Shown here: in pieces, positions 1 through 11,733 of the stretch
How positions within the stretch are numbered: position 1 is the stretch's first letter
Layout: each line of letters opens with the position of its first letter
Source of the DNA: Ceratopteris richardii
Taxonomy: Eukaryota > Streptophyta > Polypodiopsida > Polypodiales > Pteridaceae
Length of the DNA stretch: 64,000 bases
Reading direction: 5' to 3'
NCBI GenBank assembly: GCA_020310875.1
Contig: CM035420.1
Coordinates: 188,639,880-188,703,879 of the forward strand
The notes under the pieces: model-generated
What the model was told of the DNA's origin: nothing
The model's database searches: none
The model's input: only the letters and a program-made list of their open reading frames with translations
Position numbers and translations under genes: made by a program

Positions 1-702
1 ACATGGGATTTTTGTACACAAAGATCCGTGAATGTGGCCCAAGCATGTAATGCAGATGCACTTCAAAGTTTTATACATCCACCAGAAAGAAATATTTATG
101 TAGGCCCAAGGATGACAAAACAGGCAGAAGCAAGATGGCAAGGAAATTTAATTGAGATAAATGTTGGAACGCTTATTGCAGTACTTGCTGATGGTGATGA
201 GGCTACCAGACCATTTTGGATTGCAAAGGTTTTAGAGATAACTAAAGATATTGATCAGAGAAGAATAGAGGCTTTGGTGGTGCATTGGTATTACACTAAA
301 AGTAGTAATGCATTCACAGGTAAATATAACTTAGAAATGGTGTGTGATGCTAAACGAACAGGTTCAAAAAGGAAAAAGAATATTCGAAGCACATCCACTC
401 TTAAAATGGATGATGTAGATATTCTTGTTTATGATTTTTCCTTGACAAAAACTGGTCACTTGAGGAAAGCAACCATCAACATGATAAAACAAAAGCTTCT
501 AGATGTATGTGGTACAGGAAATCATAGGAAAACAAGAAGAGTTGTGCATGATCCTGCAGAATTTGGTATGTACGTGGATGAAGATAGAGCTCTTGTGGAT
601 ATAGAAGAAGAAGAAGAGAGCTCTCAACAGTATGAGACTGAATCAAGTGCATCAGATGATGAGGGTGTAGACATAGATCGACAAAGTTGTGAGTTGCATT
701 GA
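1..702 (+). CDS. 3' end of an unrecognised gene with a possible BAH/Tudor-like module and acidic tail
   Basis: The frame is open from the first base of the window to a stop at 700-702, so the start lies outside; there is no reason to place a start within it. I do not recognise the protein. Around residues 60-115 lies a stretch of alternating hydrophobic residues (GTLIAVLADGD, PFWIAKVLEI, ALVVHWYY, GKYNLEMV). It reads like a small beta-barrel reader module of BAH or Tudor type, where an aromatic-rich strand follows a 'FWIAKV' strand. A basic patch (KRTGSKRKKN) follows, then a helix-like segment. The C-terminus is strongly acidic and serine-rich (DIEEEEESS, SASDDEGVDID). Such tails are common in nuclear or chromatin proteins, but similar modules also sit at the C-terminus of proteins derived from DNA transposons. 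Functional assignment is inference only. No intron is visible in the part shown. Confidence 0.5.
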   Translation, partial: TWDFCTQRSVNVAQACNADALQSFIHPPERNIYVGPRMTKQAEARWQGNLIEINVGTLIAVLADGDEATRPFWIAKVLEITKDIDQRRIEALVVHWYYTKSSNAFTGKYNLEMVCDAKRTGSKRKKNIRSTSTLKMDDVDILVYDFSLTKTGHLRKATINMIKQKLLDVCGTGNHRKTRRVVHDPAEFGMYVDEDRALVDIEEEEESSQQYETESSASDDEGVDIDRQSCELH

Positions 703-868
703 AGCTCTCAGACATTTTTAGTGCTTATGTAAATGCCTCAAAGTAGTTTGGTTAATGAAACCATGTTTTGTAGCAATTTTGAATAACAATCAGATATCCA
801 CCCATTAAAGATATGTCTAAAATGTTATTTTTGTGTAAAAACTATTGACTTCTACATTCTTATATATA

Positions 869-957
869 TTTTAGACATGTCAATGTCTTATCATATAGAT
901 TTTGGACATGTCAATGTCTTATCATATACATTTTGGGACACGTCAATGCCTAATATA
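869..957. repeat. Three tandem units of about 32 bp
   Basis: The block ACATGTCAATGTCTTATCAT recurs at about 874 and 905, with a third, more diverged unit at about 938 (ACACGTCAATGCCTAATA). Spacing is 31-33 bp. It lies in the presumed 3' UTR of the first gene. Function unknown. Confidence 0.7.
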
Positions 958-1010
958 GTGAAATTTTGACTACATTTTGAGCTCATTTTTTTTTGAGAAA
1001 ATGACAAAAA

Positions 1011-1108
1011 ACGTCAAAAATTACTTGTTTTCACCTCATTTTTGTAATATATGTATACTGGTGTAAAGGAATTCCAAAAATGAGGTGAAAACATGTAATT
1101 TTTGACGT
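1011..1108. repeat. 34-bp near-perfect inverted repeat with a 30-bp loop
   Basis: The left arm at 1011-1044 and the right arm at 1075-1108 are reverse complements over 34 bp with one mismatch. The arms begin and end with ACGTCAAAAATTAC and its complement. It could be a MITE-like element, a hairpin in the 3' UTR, or a terminal structure of a DNA transposon whose gene is the upstream CDS. No target duplication stands out. Confidence 0.75.
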
Positions 1109-4100
1109 AAGTGTTCTCTTTTTACGACATAGTTCTCGTTTGTTACGACTTGCTGTTTAGGCCTCTGCAATGACTGATTCATGTTGAGGCATTCTTACCA
1201 TGACTCTCCTATCTTCTACTTCATACTTCTTGAAATGTTCAAGGACCTCAAACAAAGATTCTTCTTCCTCTGGTGTGACTTCTATCTTCTTCCTCTTCTT
1301 GCCTTCATTCTTAATGGTTCCCTGTGTGGCTTATCTCACCTCCTTTGTAATTTAATCATCTCTCTGAGGTCAGCATCTACCTTGTAGAAATAGTCCTCAT
1401 CTGATGCAAAAGGAGGGTCCATAATAATTGACTCTAGATCGGAGTCACTTGCATCCTCGAATGCATCAGTGCTAAGTTCACATTGTTCAAAAACTCAATC
1501 ACACATGATTGGCTCTAATGTGAAGACTGAAATGTCATATCCATCCTCATCACAGTGGGGTGTCCATTGTTCTTCATTGATGGCTACATCCATAGTTGCC
1601 AAATTTCCGCCCAACCGTGGGGTTCAAATTCTTCGTCTAGAAATACAATAGGTGTATAAGCTGGGTCTTGTATTGATCTATGAGTTTCCTTCATACCTAC
1701 CTCTCTTGCCTTTTCCCTTTTCTCTTCCTCTTCGGCCACTTTACACATCCATAAGTGAGTGTCTTCATGCATCCATGAGGATCATGATCCTATGGAATGC
1801 ACTGACTTTGTATCGTCTATGGCTCTATGGATGGGATTCCATTGAATGGGGGCACGTCTCTATGAGAGAAATCCTTGAGATTGACTTTGGTTGTAACACC
1901 TAAGTGTTGCAAATATAAGGAATTGGTTCCCCAATCCTTTATTACTTGTAATTGTCTCAGAATGGTCTTCCCATAATCATCTCATAGGCTTGGTTTTTGG
2001 TAAAGTCACATATAGCAAAAGTATGTTCAAACTCTACACCACAAGTGGTGAGAGTTATCCCTTCTAGTAGTCCTAAAGGTCTCTCAATGTGACCATCAAC
2101 CATCTGCAACTTCATTCTTGTTCGCCTAAGTGCTGGCTTGCCCCAACGCTTCCATGGGGAAGAGGTAGCAATTGCAACTCCTGCACCTGAGTCCAAAATT
2201 GCCTTGGTTGTGTAATCGTGATGAGTGATAGGGAGATAGGTTTTTCCTTCTTCTCCTTCACGCATGTCCCCTATCTTGTCCAATGGTATTTCCGGCACTG
2301 TTCTATGAGATCGTACCTGGGAATGATGTTTTGCTACATCTGGCACTTGTTTGGCTACATGTTTCCACAATTCAGGCTTAACCTTGAGTAGCTCTTCTAA
2401 AGTGAGATTGCACTACACTTTAGTATTCTTCACTACCTCCATATTCCTAGGTATAATAGAGTCTTCGTTTCTTATCATGATGGTGAGTGCTCTCATACAA
2501 GTAGATTTTGCTTCCCATGGGCCGGTGAAATGAGGCAATTCCTACAAGGAATTAGACTCGAAGCCTAACCGTTCACTTGATGGGGCATCCTCCGTTTCTC
2601 CATAAATGGAGGGAATGTTTTGTGGGAATTGGTCATGTAGGTCATCCACAAGTTCAATGGGTGGAGGATTCTCACTTTCTTTTGCCCATTTCTCTTCTTG
2701 AATCTCTCGCAGGAATTTTGGTGAATACCGATTCATAAAAGAAGAGGTGTGTGGTTCAGTGGAGTTAGGCACATAAGCTTCTTGGGGGGGCAAAAGCTTA
2801 TTCTATCACTTGCCCTCTCCTTTGTTTCAGAGGTGACTCCTTTTCTAGACTTTGCAATTAACCTCTCCAATCTATCTAATAGACCATCAAAATGGAATGA
2901 TGTTCTAGTGGAGCTATAGCAATTGAAGAGGCGATTGACTTCAAACATGGCTTGAGCCAATTCCACCATCTTGGCGTAGAGTTTTGTTCGTTTCAGCTCT
3001 AGGTCAACTCTAGGGTAATACTTTTCATGATCTGTTACATTTGGCCCTTCCTGGATTCTGGCCTGATATGCCCTAAGCATCATGTCTATGTCCTCGGGAA
3101 TGGGATAAGACTAATCCTACTCGGGGTGGTGGGTGGGTTACGTGTGGTGGATTAGAAAGTTGGGGGATGGAAGGTGATGGCGATGGTAGTGGAGGTGATG
3201 TGTGAGAGTGCATTTGAGATGTGATTTCTATTATTTTGGCTTTGGTATCTCTCAGGCTTTCCTCAAGTTCACTCATCTTCTTCGCCCATTGCCTTTTCAT
3301 TCTCTCTCGACTTCCTTCTAAGCTTTGGTCCTCTTCTTATTCTAACTCTTGGTCTCGCTAACCTCCAAATTCATTTCCTCGCCTAAGTCTTGGTTTTGCT
3401 TAAGTGCTTGAGCTCTTGTGATGACTTGCACCAAGGTCGTGGAAGTCACACTTCCCATGGAGTCTAGCACTAACCCAATAACATTGATAGGAGCAATTTT
3501 TGGCATATTGGTGGGGTTCTTGGGACACTCGTGTAACAAGTGCTCCTTCCCACAATCTAGACAAAATCCTTGAATTGTCACAGATTGGGGTTGTGTAGGT
3601 GTAGGCATAGGGAAATCACGAATCAGGTGATCTTCCTGTCATCGGTAGCATGGTCCTCTAGGAAATGGAGGTCTTATCTGCCTAGGATGAGGTCTAGAGT
3701 TGGGGTTTGCGTACATGACATTTGCATATTCTGGCCCCATAAAGATCCTCTTAGAAGCATCATCATGTATGTCACTTCACTTGGGCTATCGGGATCTTCA
3801 AATTCATAGATGGTAAGTGCTCCTACTTCATTAAGTTGCTCAGGCTTATACCTCCAAAATGCCTCATTTGTCTCTCGATTCAAGAGCAAATCTATGCTCC
3901 TATTGTCTTGGGGAACCCACTCTGGAGTGATTATTCTAATCAGAACTGACTTGCCTTTAGGGGTTTTTGGCTCTTCTCCTATGTTCCCTTGCTTTATGTC
4001 ACCTATTTCAGGTTCAGAGATTGTATTGCCAAATTCATCCATCCTTTCTGGTTGGCTGGTGACCACATACAATGTTCCGTCTTTATCTATGTAGGAACCA

Positions 4101-5304
4101 TTTTTGAACTTGACTGTAGGGTGTTCTAGCCCTATGGGCTGATCTGGGTTTTTAATTTGGACAACAGACCTTCTCAACCCATCCTCATAGATACGAGCAC
4201 CTAATCGGTTGGTCTGGATATATTCCAATTGAGTTTTGTAGGGACCCTCTGGTTTTTCTAGGTATGCCACTCATGAGCTACCTATGGGTCTCTCCATGTT
4301 GTAAGATATCTCAGAGTCACTGTTTTCTGAGTTTAGAGCATAGGGGTAGCCACTCAACCACTGGGCCCAAGACCTAGCAGTATGGTTGACACTAGCCTCT
4401 GATGATCTAACACTCCGACGGTCTCTCCCTAGGTGTCTTCCTGATCTCAGGTTCATATGCCCTTCCAATTAGCCCAATGATCCTTGTACAACTACGTTGC
4501 TGATTCTTTGATACCAATCACTTGTTCCTTTAGTGTTCCTTTGTATGTGTTTTCTTGTCTTTAGTTAAGCATGGTCAGGAGCACTTAAGTGTGTCGTACT
4601 TGATGTTCTTCGTCCACTTAGTTTAAGTTCTTATCCCTTAAATTGTCCCTTGACTACAATTTAACCTATTCTTAGACTTGAGAAATTAGAGGCTCTTAGA
4701 ACTTGAGTGTTCATATTGTACCCTCAATCAATCAAAAGATCTATCCGCACTTAGCCTAAGCTAGTACTGGACTGAGGGGCTTGAGAGATCTTCCAACCTC
4801 AAGTAGCTTTTATTCACTGCACTTGTCCGCCCAGGAAGCGTGTTGCGAAGCCTGCACCCATGGCATTTGCTTTGGTTTCTCCAAAACCTTTGGATGATCC
4901 CAAAAATTTCCAACTTTAGCTAAAGTTTTTACCTTCAATTGACAAACAAACTATTTCAAACACTTTTGATGACCCTTTTTTCCCCTTTCTGTATTGCCAA
5001 AAAATTTTCTCTAGAGCTCCCTTGGTGTACCTACCCCTCAGCGGGTCAACTTAAAAATACCCTATCTGTATTCACCACAAGCTTTCCAATGAGCTCTAGT
5101 GCTCAAAAAACGGATTTCATATGAAAAAGTTATGTCGATTCAAGATTTAGGGGATTAAAACAGACAATTAGGACCTCTCAGGATTTTAGTGCATTTCTCT
5201 AAGGCCTTTGTAATTGTATGGGTAATTGAGTGTGCAAATATATCTAGAATTTAGCCAAAATTTTCAAAAAAGAAAAAAAAATCACTTTAATTTTTGCCGA
5301 AAAT

Positions 5305-5460
5305 GTCTATCTATCGTGATAGACGGTGTCTGTCACGATAGACGCTGACTGTCATGTGGGGCATGTCTATCACGATAGACGGTGTCTGTCATGATAGATG
5401 GGGTCTATCATGGGGTGTTGTCTATCGCGATAGACGGTGTCTGTCGCGATAGATGGTGTG
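5305..5460. repeat. Leader array of E1, palindromic GTCTATCGCGATAGAC type
   Basis: About seven units with an irregular spacing of 20-30 bp. Each unit is a version of the 16-bp perfect palindrome GTCTATCGCGATAGAC, with C/T changes such as TATCACGATAGAC and TATCATGATAG. It occupies the same leader position as the arrays in E2, EY and E5. Confidence 0.85.
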
Positions 5461-5603
5461 GTATGGATGATGATGGCGATGATGGTGGTGCAAAAAAAAA
5501 CAAGAAAAATTGATGACAAATAAGGAAAAGTATAGATTTTACCTATAACTCCAATGTCTCAACTCTACGTCTTACCAATCACACACTCGTCCTCGAAGCT
5601 CTC

Positions 5604-5621
5604 TCCCCGATAAGGGCGCCA
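5604..5621 (-). other. Primer binding site of E1 (tRNA-Asp type)
   Basis: The minus strand reads TGGCGCCCTTATCGGGGA, close to the complement of the plant tRNA-Asp 3' end (TGGCGCCGTTGCCGGGGA). It sits 7 bases from the LTR end, as in the other copies. Confidence 0.8.
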
Positions 5622-5628
5622 AATTTGG

Positions 5629-6307
5629 TGTCACTCTAGCACAATGGCAAGTACCAACGTGAGGGGATCCACCTCATAAATGTCAATCCATGGAGACATG
5701 AGGACTAGTATGAAGACTATGAGCAAGTGATGGCACAAGTGCATGAGTGAGAAGCACACAAACATGCACACACATACACACACACGTGCACACAAGGCAC
5801 GAACAAGGAGAGGAACAATGGAGTTCTTTGCATTAGTCAAAAAGTCTCTTACACAAGCTCAAATCACTAACAATCTAACCCCCAAAAATGAGCTATCTAG
5901 CTCTTTTTATAGTTTTTTGACTAGCTTTGGCCTTTTCCAGACCTAGTGTTCGACCTAGTTAAAAATTAGGTTCTAGAGCCTATTTGATTAGCTTTGGCCT
6001 TGTCCAGACCTAGTGTCCGGCCTAGTTAAAAATTAGGTTCTAGAGCCTATTTGAGGGCTCAAACGGAGTCTAAAAATTATGAAAATCGGTATGTAGCTAA
6101 TTCTAATACTCCTCAAGTTTGAGGACTACTCGGCTTGAACAAAATGGAGTCTATTCTACCAAAAACGGGATTACAATGTTTGTTTAGTGATGAAAATCAC
6201 TTGAGTTGGAAATAGTTTATGGAAAAAAATGATTAGGCCTTGTTACCGGATTGTGCATGACTGCTCCTTTGTGCTGGTATGCTCTTCTTATAGCTTGTAT
6301 ATCAACA
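5629..6307 (-). repeat. 5' LTR of E1
   Basis: On the minus strand it begins TGTTGATATACAAG and ends in CA next to the primer site. It contains a TATA-like element (complement of CTCTTTTTATAG near 5901) and the TG-rich tract at 5757-5795 shared by all family LTRs. About 679 bp. Its distal end was placed by comparison with the E2 LTR (TGTTGGCATACAAG). No partner LTR is present. Confidence 0.8.
5924..6057. repeat. 67-bp tandem duplication in the E1 LTR
   Basis: Two near-identical 67-bp units at 5924-5990 and 5991-6057, each starting GCTTTGGCCTT and containing GTTAAAAATTAGGTTC. They lie just upstream of the TATA-like element in the minus-strand sense. The E2 LTR has a single copy of this unit. 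Confidence 0.8.
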
Positions 6308-7768
6308 CATGCCAAACTAGTGGACTATTGGAGGGGCTCGAAAAAGTGTGAAAATATGATTTTTAGAGTGCCCAAAAGCATTCTTCCATCTAGAAAATCC
6401 TAAAATTCTCTCCATAACCTCAGAGATTAGTATGTGAAGATGCTTGGGCCTAATTTTGCTTTTCCAAATCCTCCCTTAGTGCATGATAATTTGCTCCCCA
6501 AAAGAGGCTTAAATCAAGATTTTTACTTTTATGCAAAAAGTTAAATGGGAGCTTTTGGCAAGCTTCTAATCCACTCCTAATGTGGATTTTTCTTGGATTT
6601 TCTCATGCTACACCATACTTGATGTATGTATGCACTAATCCATGGGAAGCCTCTTAAATGGTCTTTTTTCTTACTTCCAAAAGTGGAGTTTGATAAAGAT
6701 TAACATCTGAAATTTTTTCAACAAGTGTGGAAAGGGGGTTTTTGAGGATAAAAAAATCCTTTTTAACTTATGATTTTAATGAATCTAATGATTCTACTAT
6801 GAAGTCCATACACCATACTCTCAGTATATATTTTTCCCATCCATCCATAGCTAGTGCACCATTTTTTCCCTCTTCCAAAATGGGAATTTCTTAGATTCAG
6901 GTGCTGAATTTTTTTTTTCAAACACTCATTGAAGGGGGTTTTATGGAGCTTCAAACTCCCATCATACTAAATTATATTTTGGATTTCTTGATCTTATATT
7001 GAATTCAATGCACTAAACTATAGGTACACATGAATTTTCCTACCAAACTAAGAAAAATCCTGCTTCATTTCCCTTTCCCAAAATGGCTTCTTATAAAAAA
7101 TAACCTCTAAAATTTATATGAAAAATCATGAAAGTAGGCTATTTTGGAGTTACTAAAACTTATGCTTTGTTATATATGAGGGAATCCTTGCTTAAAGTGA
7201 GAGTATATATCTCAAAATCTCCATACATGTGATTTCCCTCCAAGAACTTAGCTGCAAACCCTTCTTTGCCCTTCTCAAAAATAGAGATTCTACAAGAATT
7301 TAGTAATACTCAAACCTCAAACTTGAGGCCATAACTCCTCCTTTCTAGAATCACGCACGATGCCATAAAAGTCCTTATCTTCCATAGAGAAGAGCATCAT
7401 CTTCTACTACTACTCAATGCCTAACTGATCGTCTTCCACCTTTCAAATTTGTTTGTGGAAGAAGTATCTGAAATCTTTTCTGGATCGCCTCATGGCTGAT
7501 TCAATGTCAGAAGATCTCTATGGTTGCATGAATGCTTCACTTCAATCTTGCTTCAACAATTAGTACTTCTTATGTGAGAATATCTACTCTAAAATGATGT
7601 GCATCTCGGATGACATGGAGTAGTTGGCAAATGTTGTCTCAATAATATTTGCGCAGAGAATATGGCATCTGTAGATCTAAGGGAGCTTGGATAAGGCATA
7701 TGCCTTGCATCTCAGTGGTGAGAGATCAAATCCCACATTCTACACGTGAAAGATGAGCATGGATCTCG
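6308..7768. repeat. AT-rich non-coding DNA with a degenerate repeat of about 200 bp
   Basis: No coding region is supported. The motif TTCCAAAA (or TTCCCAAAA, TTCTCAAAA) recurs at about 6472, 6675, 6873, 7075 and 7272, spaced 197-203 bp. After most occurrences come a run like TCTGAAATTTTTT and a GGGGGTTTT or TTGGAG segment. This looks like a decayed tandem satellite of about five units. The alignment was made by eye and the units are very diverged. Confidence 0.4.
7690..7745 (+). other. Possible tRNA-derived (SINE-like) fragment
   Basis: The segment from about 7690 contains TATGCCTTGCATCTCAG, which resembles an anticodon arm, and then GAGATCAAATCCC, which resembles a B box / T-loop. No full cloverleaf can be drawn, and the fragment adjoins a copia primer site, so chance similarity is possible. 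Confidence 0.2.
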
Positions 7769-7769
7769 T

Positions 7770-8035
7770 GCTCTGATACCAGTGTAAGGTCTCCTCATAA
7801 TGTACCCTCTTTTGCTGTTGGCTATTGTCATTCACGGCTGCGTCATCCACGCTCGTCAGACACAAAGATATGTCCTTGGTTCGCCTCCTAACCACCAAGC
7901 TTTTTTCTTGCATGAGAGCTATCATCCATGACTCTCCCTCTATATGGGACTTTTTATGTCTCTTCTACCAAATTATATAAATACACTTGTGATGCCATGT
8001 GGCATCCTTCTCCAAAAGGTGATCCACACCCAATG
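7770..8035 (-). mobile_element. Copia LTR remnant with tRNA-Met primer site (minus strand)
   Basis: The complement of 7770-7781 reads TGGTATCAGAGC, an exact match to the plant initiator tRNA-Met primer site. One base beyond it, sequence ending in CA on the minus strand begins at about 7783 and extends to about 8035. Within it is a TATA-like TATTTATATAATTTGG on the minus strand. No copia coding region follows on the gag side. A fossil remnant; age unknown. Confidence 0.55.
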
Positions 8036-8039
8036 AATA

Positions 8040-11000
8040 TCATATGACAAGTGGGGAAGACAGAGGGGATGTAGTCAGACTAGGAGGGGACATGGGGGAG
8101 AAGGTCATTGGTGGGGAAAATGGGAAAATAGGTCATGGAGGAAGGGGAAAGGAAGAAAATGAAGGTTTGAGGAATTGATTAATTGGAATGGAGGGAATTA
8201 GAGTGGATGTACTAGGTTTAAAGGTGTCTAGTAGAGTTTGGGGTACTAGAGGTTCTATGGCTTCTACTGTAGCACTTCCAATGAATTGGGATATTCGAGG
8301 TGAGCTCGGGTGTATGGGGGAAGTTGGATGTATAGACAAGGGAAGTGTTTCGATGGATGTGGAGGTGATTTCAATGGTGCTTGAAGGTATGGATGTTGAT
8401 GGCTATGGTGGGGAGTCGATGATGATCATTTTGCCTGCAACTGGTGATTCAGGTGGAGGTTCAGGAACTAACCGTGCTTCTTCTGGATGACGAGAGGACT
8501 AGGCATTTTTTGGGACTCGGATGTATTTTTTGGGCCATGACATTAAACATATATGCCAAGGGTCAAACTATGGCAATGGCTTCCTCTTTGAGAAATGGAG
8601 TGCTTTGACCATGCCTATTGACTTTGCTAATTCATTGAAACCTTTGATGAAAGAATCTTCAAATCCTTTGCTAGATAACTCTTGTTGTAATATTTCTTGA
8701 CTTTGCTCTTCTGATAACTGTCGGCGTGCCCACACAGCTTGCATCTTACGATATAGTTTTTGAATTGCCAGTGTGTGCATTGCAGCTTCAAAGGTGCCTT
8801 CTTCATAGGTGCTCGTATCTCCTTGGGTTTCGGTCTGCTGCTCTTGCTATTCATGCTGGTCATCGTCTTCGTCATCACTGTCTTCATCATCTGTTACTTT
8901 GTGGTCTTCCTTATATGAGCTTGACACTAACTGTTCTTGTAGTTGATGAGGTGGCATAGTAGGGTAACTTGGCCTTTCATATTCTTGCAAAAAGAATTGT
9001 CCTTCTAAGAACTGAAATTTGCTCGAGAATGCATCTTGCATTTCAAAATCAAAAGTAGTATTAATGGGTTTCACCTTAAGGTTAGGAATCCAAAAAGTGA
9101 ATGCATCCGCATTGATAGTGGTGGGGGGCTCTCTAACTTTTGAGGTGGTGGCTTCCGAGGTGAACATGGCACTATGGTGCCTTCTGTTACTATGGGAGGT
9201 GATAATCGAATGCATATTCGAGGTATAGGAGGTTCCGTGGGAGACAAATCAGGGGATGCTTGTGATGAAGGTGATTTAGGGATTTGTAAACATGGAATTG
9301 AGCCCTTCACACACTTTCTTCCCCTAGACTTGCTGGATTTGCGAGCTTTCTTTGAGATTCCTTTAAACCGCTTCAGCTCATCACTGGTCATAGCTCTCTC
9401 GAGTGGTATATCATAGGCTAAGCACATGTATATTATCCTTGTGAGGGCACAACAACCATGGATGACATGCTTGCGGGCCCATCTTTGTTGTGCTAAGTAC
9501 AATTGATCTTGAATCCAGCTAGCAAGATCAATTGTTTTAAGGTCTATATTTGCTAAGTACAACCCAAACCAAATGCACTTTTGTGGTATTGTGAAACGAT
9601 CTTGGGCGGGGAAATCGAAGTGTTGCATAGAAATGCCTAATGGCCTTGATAACTCTGGTGTGGTGGTAGAGATATCAACCCATTTTAAAACGTCACCCCT
9701 TTTCATTGGCTCGGGAATGAGCCTCTCTCTTTCTATTGGAGTGTGAGTGCCATGGATCTTTAGGGCAGCTCGAACAAGGTTGTTCAAGAGATAGAATTTC
9801 CTGTTAGGGGGATCATTAATGAGCGAGGGAAAGATGAAAGTTCTTGGCAATTCCTTTCTCTCAGGGGGTTCAAGAGTGGTCACCAAATAGAAGCAGCAAT
9901 AGAAATCAGGTTTAGGCAAGGGTGCACAAAAGTGCTCTGTGAATCCAGCCTTGGCCCAAATAGGTCGTAATTCCTATGAGTTCTAAAGGTCTTCAAACTC
10001 GCATGAAAAAAATTGTTATCTGCCCCAAGTGTTACCACTAAATCAAAGCATCGAATCATAGATGTAGTTTGCATATGCTAGAGGTCCTACACGTCCTTGG
10101 AACCAATGGGAGTTGTTGTGTACTTTTTCAGTTCTTCCAAGGGGAGGTCATCAATGGGCAATGGTCCCATGAAACCCTGAAATTCTGATGGTTGCCTTGT
10201 AGGGTAAGACTCAGCTAACAAATTACCAAAATTGATTACTAGAGTACTGGTTCCAACCTTAAAAGTTCCTTCAATTTGCATGATCATAAGTGTGTAGATG
10301 ATCTGCTACAAAAGGATAACACATTAGTATGGAACTTAGTTATGATCCCAATAAAGTGAGATCATAATCCCTTTCCATAACCGATGTGTAACCCATGTAG
10401 CCTTGTGTTGTGAGGTGGTTTATGTAGTGATTTCTCATAAACTAATGTAGGTCACTAGACAACCTACATGCTTTAGATAGTGTATACATTGCTTTCGATG
10501 AGATTTTTTTACAAGTGATGTGGGTTAGTGTGGGTGAATTTGTACAAGGTTTAGTTGGGGATGAATTAATACAAGGATGAAGGTGAGTTGTGAGAGGTGT
10601 TATGTCATACAGAGGATCCTATAGAGGCTTCTAAATGCATTTTGGCATCCATTTTCTAAGGGTTGTTGGGTGGGTTCCGTTCTTTGGTTGATGGACAAAA
10701 GATGGTTCTAAACAATGGTGGTGGCAATGGGTGAAGTGATTGCAAAGGGATGTATATTACATGGCTTGGGTTTTGGGCTAAAAGATAGTTCTTGGGTACC
10801 CAAATCTACGTAGAGTTGGGTTAGTTTGTTAGGTACTTCTTGGCGATCCAAATTTATCGGGTTTCTATCGGTGGAGAAGAAGGTTGAGGGGATGTAGGAT
10901 GTTGACTCTAATTCTGCCTTGACTTCTTCTTGTCATAGCCTACACTATTGGAAATTGTTGGTACTTTCTAACCTTTCAACACCCATAGTTGCTTTGTGCC

Positions 11001-11733
11001 CATTGCTCTCTCATGTTGATAGTGCTTTCTCCTTTGGGTCATCTGATAAGGTCGTTCGTTTTGGTTCCTAAGTCATGGTTGACTTCTCTGTGGTTGAGGG
11101 TGAGAGGTCTGGTCGATGCTCTGCTTTGCAAAAGAATGAGGTCCAACACTTGTGTGACCTACCCATCAAGAAGTGAGGCATTCTGTACAACAGATCTAGG
11201 TAGGTCCACAGGAAGTGTAGAGGATGGGCCACCAAAGACTATGGTGCCCATTTGGCCGCTGATGTAACCCACTTAACTGGTGATGTAATCCCCTTCTTGT
11301 CCAAAGGAAGACCAGGGGAAGATCTCTTGACGTCCTCCTGAGTGGCAACTATCCATCCCCAAATCCTTGTGGCTCGACATTGGATGGATCTGACTTGTCT
11401 GATAGATTTGTCCAAAAATCTTCCAATCCTCCTTTGCATTCATTTCATCTCGTTCGGGGTTACATGCCTTAGGTGGGGTATTGTTAGGGAAGTCAAGCGA
11501 TATCACTCGCTGCTAGTCTAAGGTTCTAAGCTGTAGGGAGCACCTTCCTAAGATTTAGGTCTATTGAGTGATCATATAACCAATCTTTGCCAAGGATTAA
11601 TGGTTCTATTAGGTCATCGTCATGGCACACTAGGAGTCTCACAATCATGGTGATCTCATGTATGAGGATAGGAAGGTCCACCTCACCTGTGCAATGGGTT
11701 TCCATGGGACCACCTAATCGCACTAGTCACAAC
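8040..11733 (-). mobile_element. E3: older fragment of the gypsy family (second protease domain and 3' ORF)
   Basis: On the minus strand the fragment starts at 11733, where the copia LTR cuts it, with the tail of the second retropepsin-like domain (GEVDLPILIHE, LIEPLILGKDWLYDHS) at 11526-11723. A linker with 'WVPK'-like pieces follows (10800-11500). Then comes the family's 3' ORF: N-terminal part near 10087-10287, a core at 9071-9919 (DFPAQDRFT, HGCCALTRIIYMCLAYDIP), and a low-complexity Pro/Ser part to about 8040. No LTR is seen. It is more diverged from EY than E2 is, so it looks like an older subfamily. Broken, roughly ten or more breaks. Confidence 0.8.

Larger units (their letters stand above)
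703..1156. other. Non-coding 3' flank of the first gene
   Basis: AT-rich sequence after the stop codon with no convincing ORF. It would hold the 3' UTR of the preceding gene. It also contains a short tandem repeat and a long inverted repeat, both listed separately. It ends where homology to retrotransposon E1 begins, near 1157. Confidence 0.5.
1157..6307 (-). mobile_element. E1: broken Athila/Tat-like Ty3/gypsy copy (5' LTR, leader, gag, protease)
   Basis: Read on the minus strand: 5' LTR 5629-6307, primer site 5604-5621, leader with an array of palindromic repeats, then gag beginning near 4456 (MNLRSGRHLGRD, the conserved family start). Next come the zinc-knuckle region (3470-3700), a Pro/Ser-rich linker, and the first retropepsin-like domain near 1960-2370 (LDSGAGVAIAT, with LGLLEGITLTTCGVEFEHTFA). 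Homology stops near 1157, before the reverse transcriptase, so pol beyond the protease and the 3' LTR are absent. The copy is clearly dead, with on the order of ten or more breaks. It is older than EY, judged by its decayed frames. It matches E2 more closely than EY. Confidence 0.9.

Noticed and set aside
5743-5946. His/Thr-rich ORF (HTHTHTHTRAH)
   Set aside because: Translation of the TG/CA-rich tract in the LTR; the same applies near 33529, 49724 and 51085.
7690-7745. A functional tRNA gene
   Set aside because: Only B-box-like and anticodon-arm-like pieces are seen; acceptor and D stems do not pair.
8188-8490. Plus-strand ORF of 100 codons
   Set aside because: Antisense shadow of the Pro/Ser-rich part of the E3 ORF3; composition explained by the other strand.
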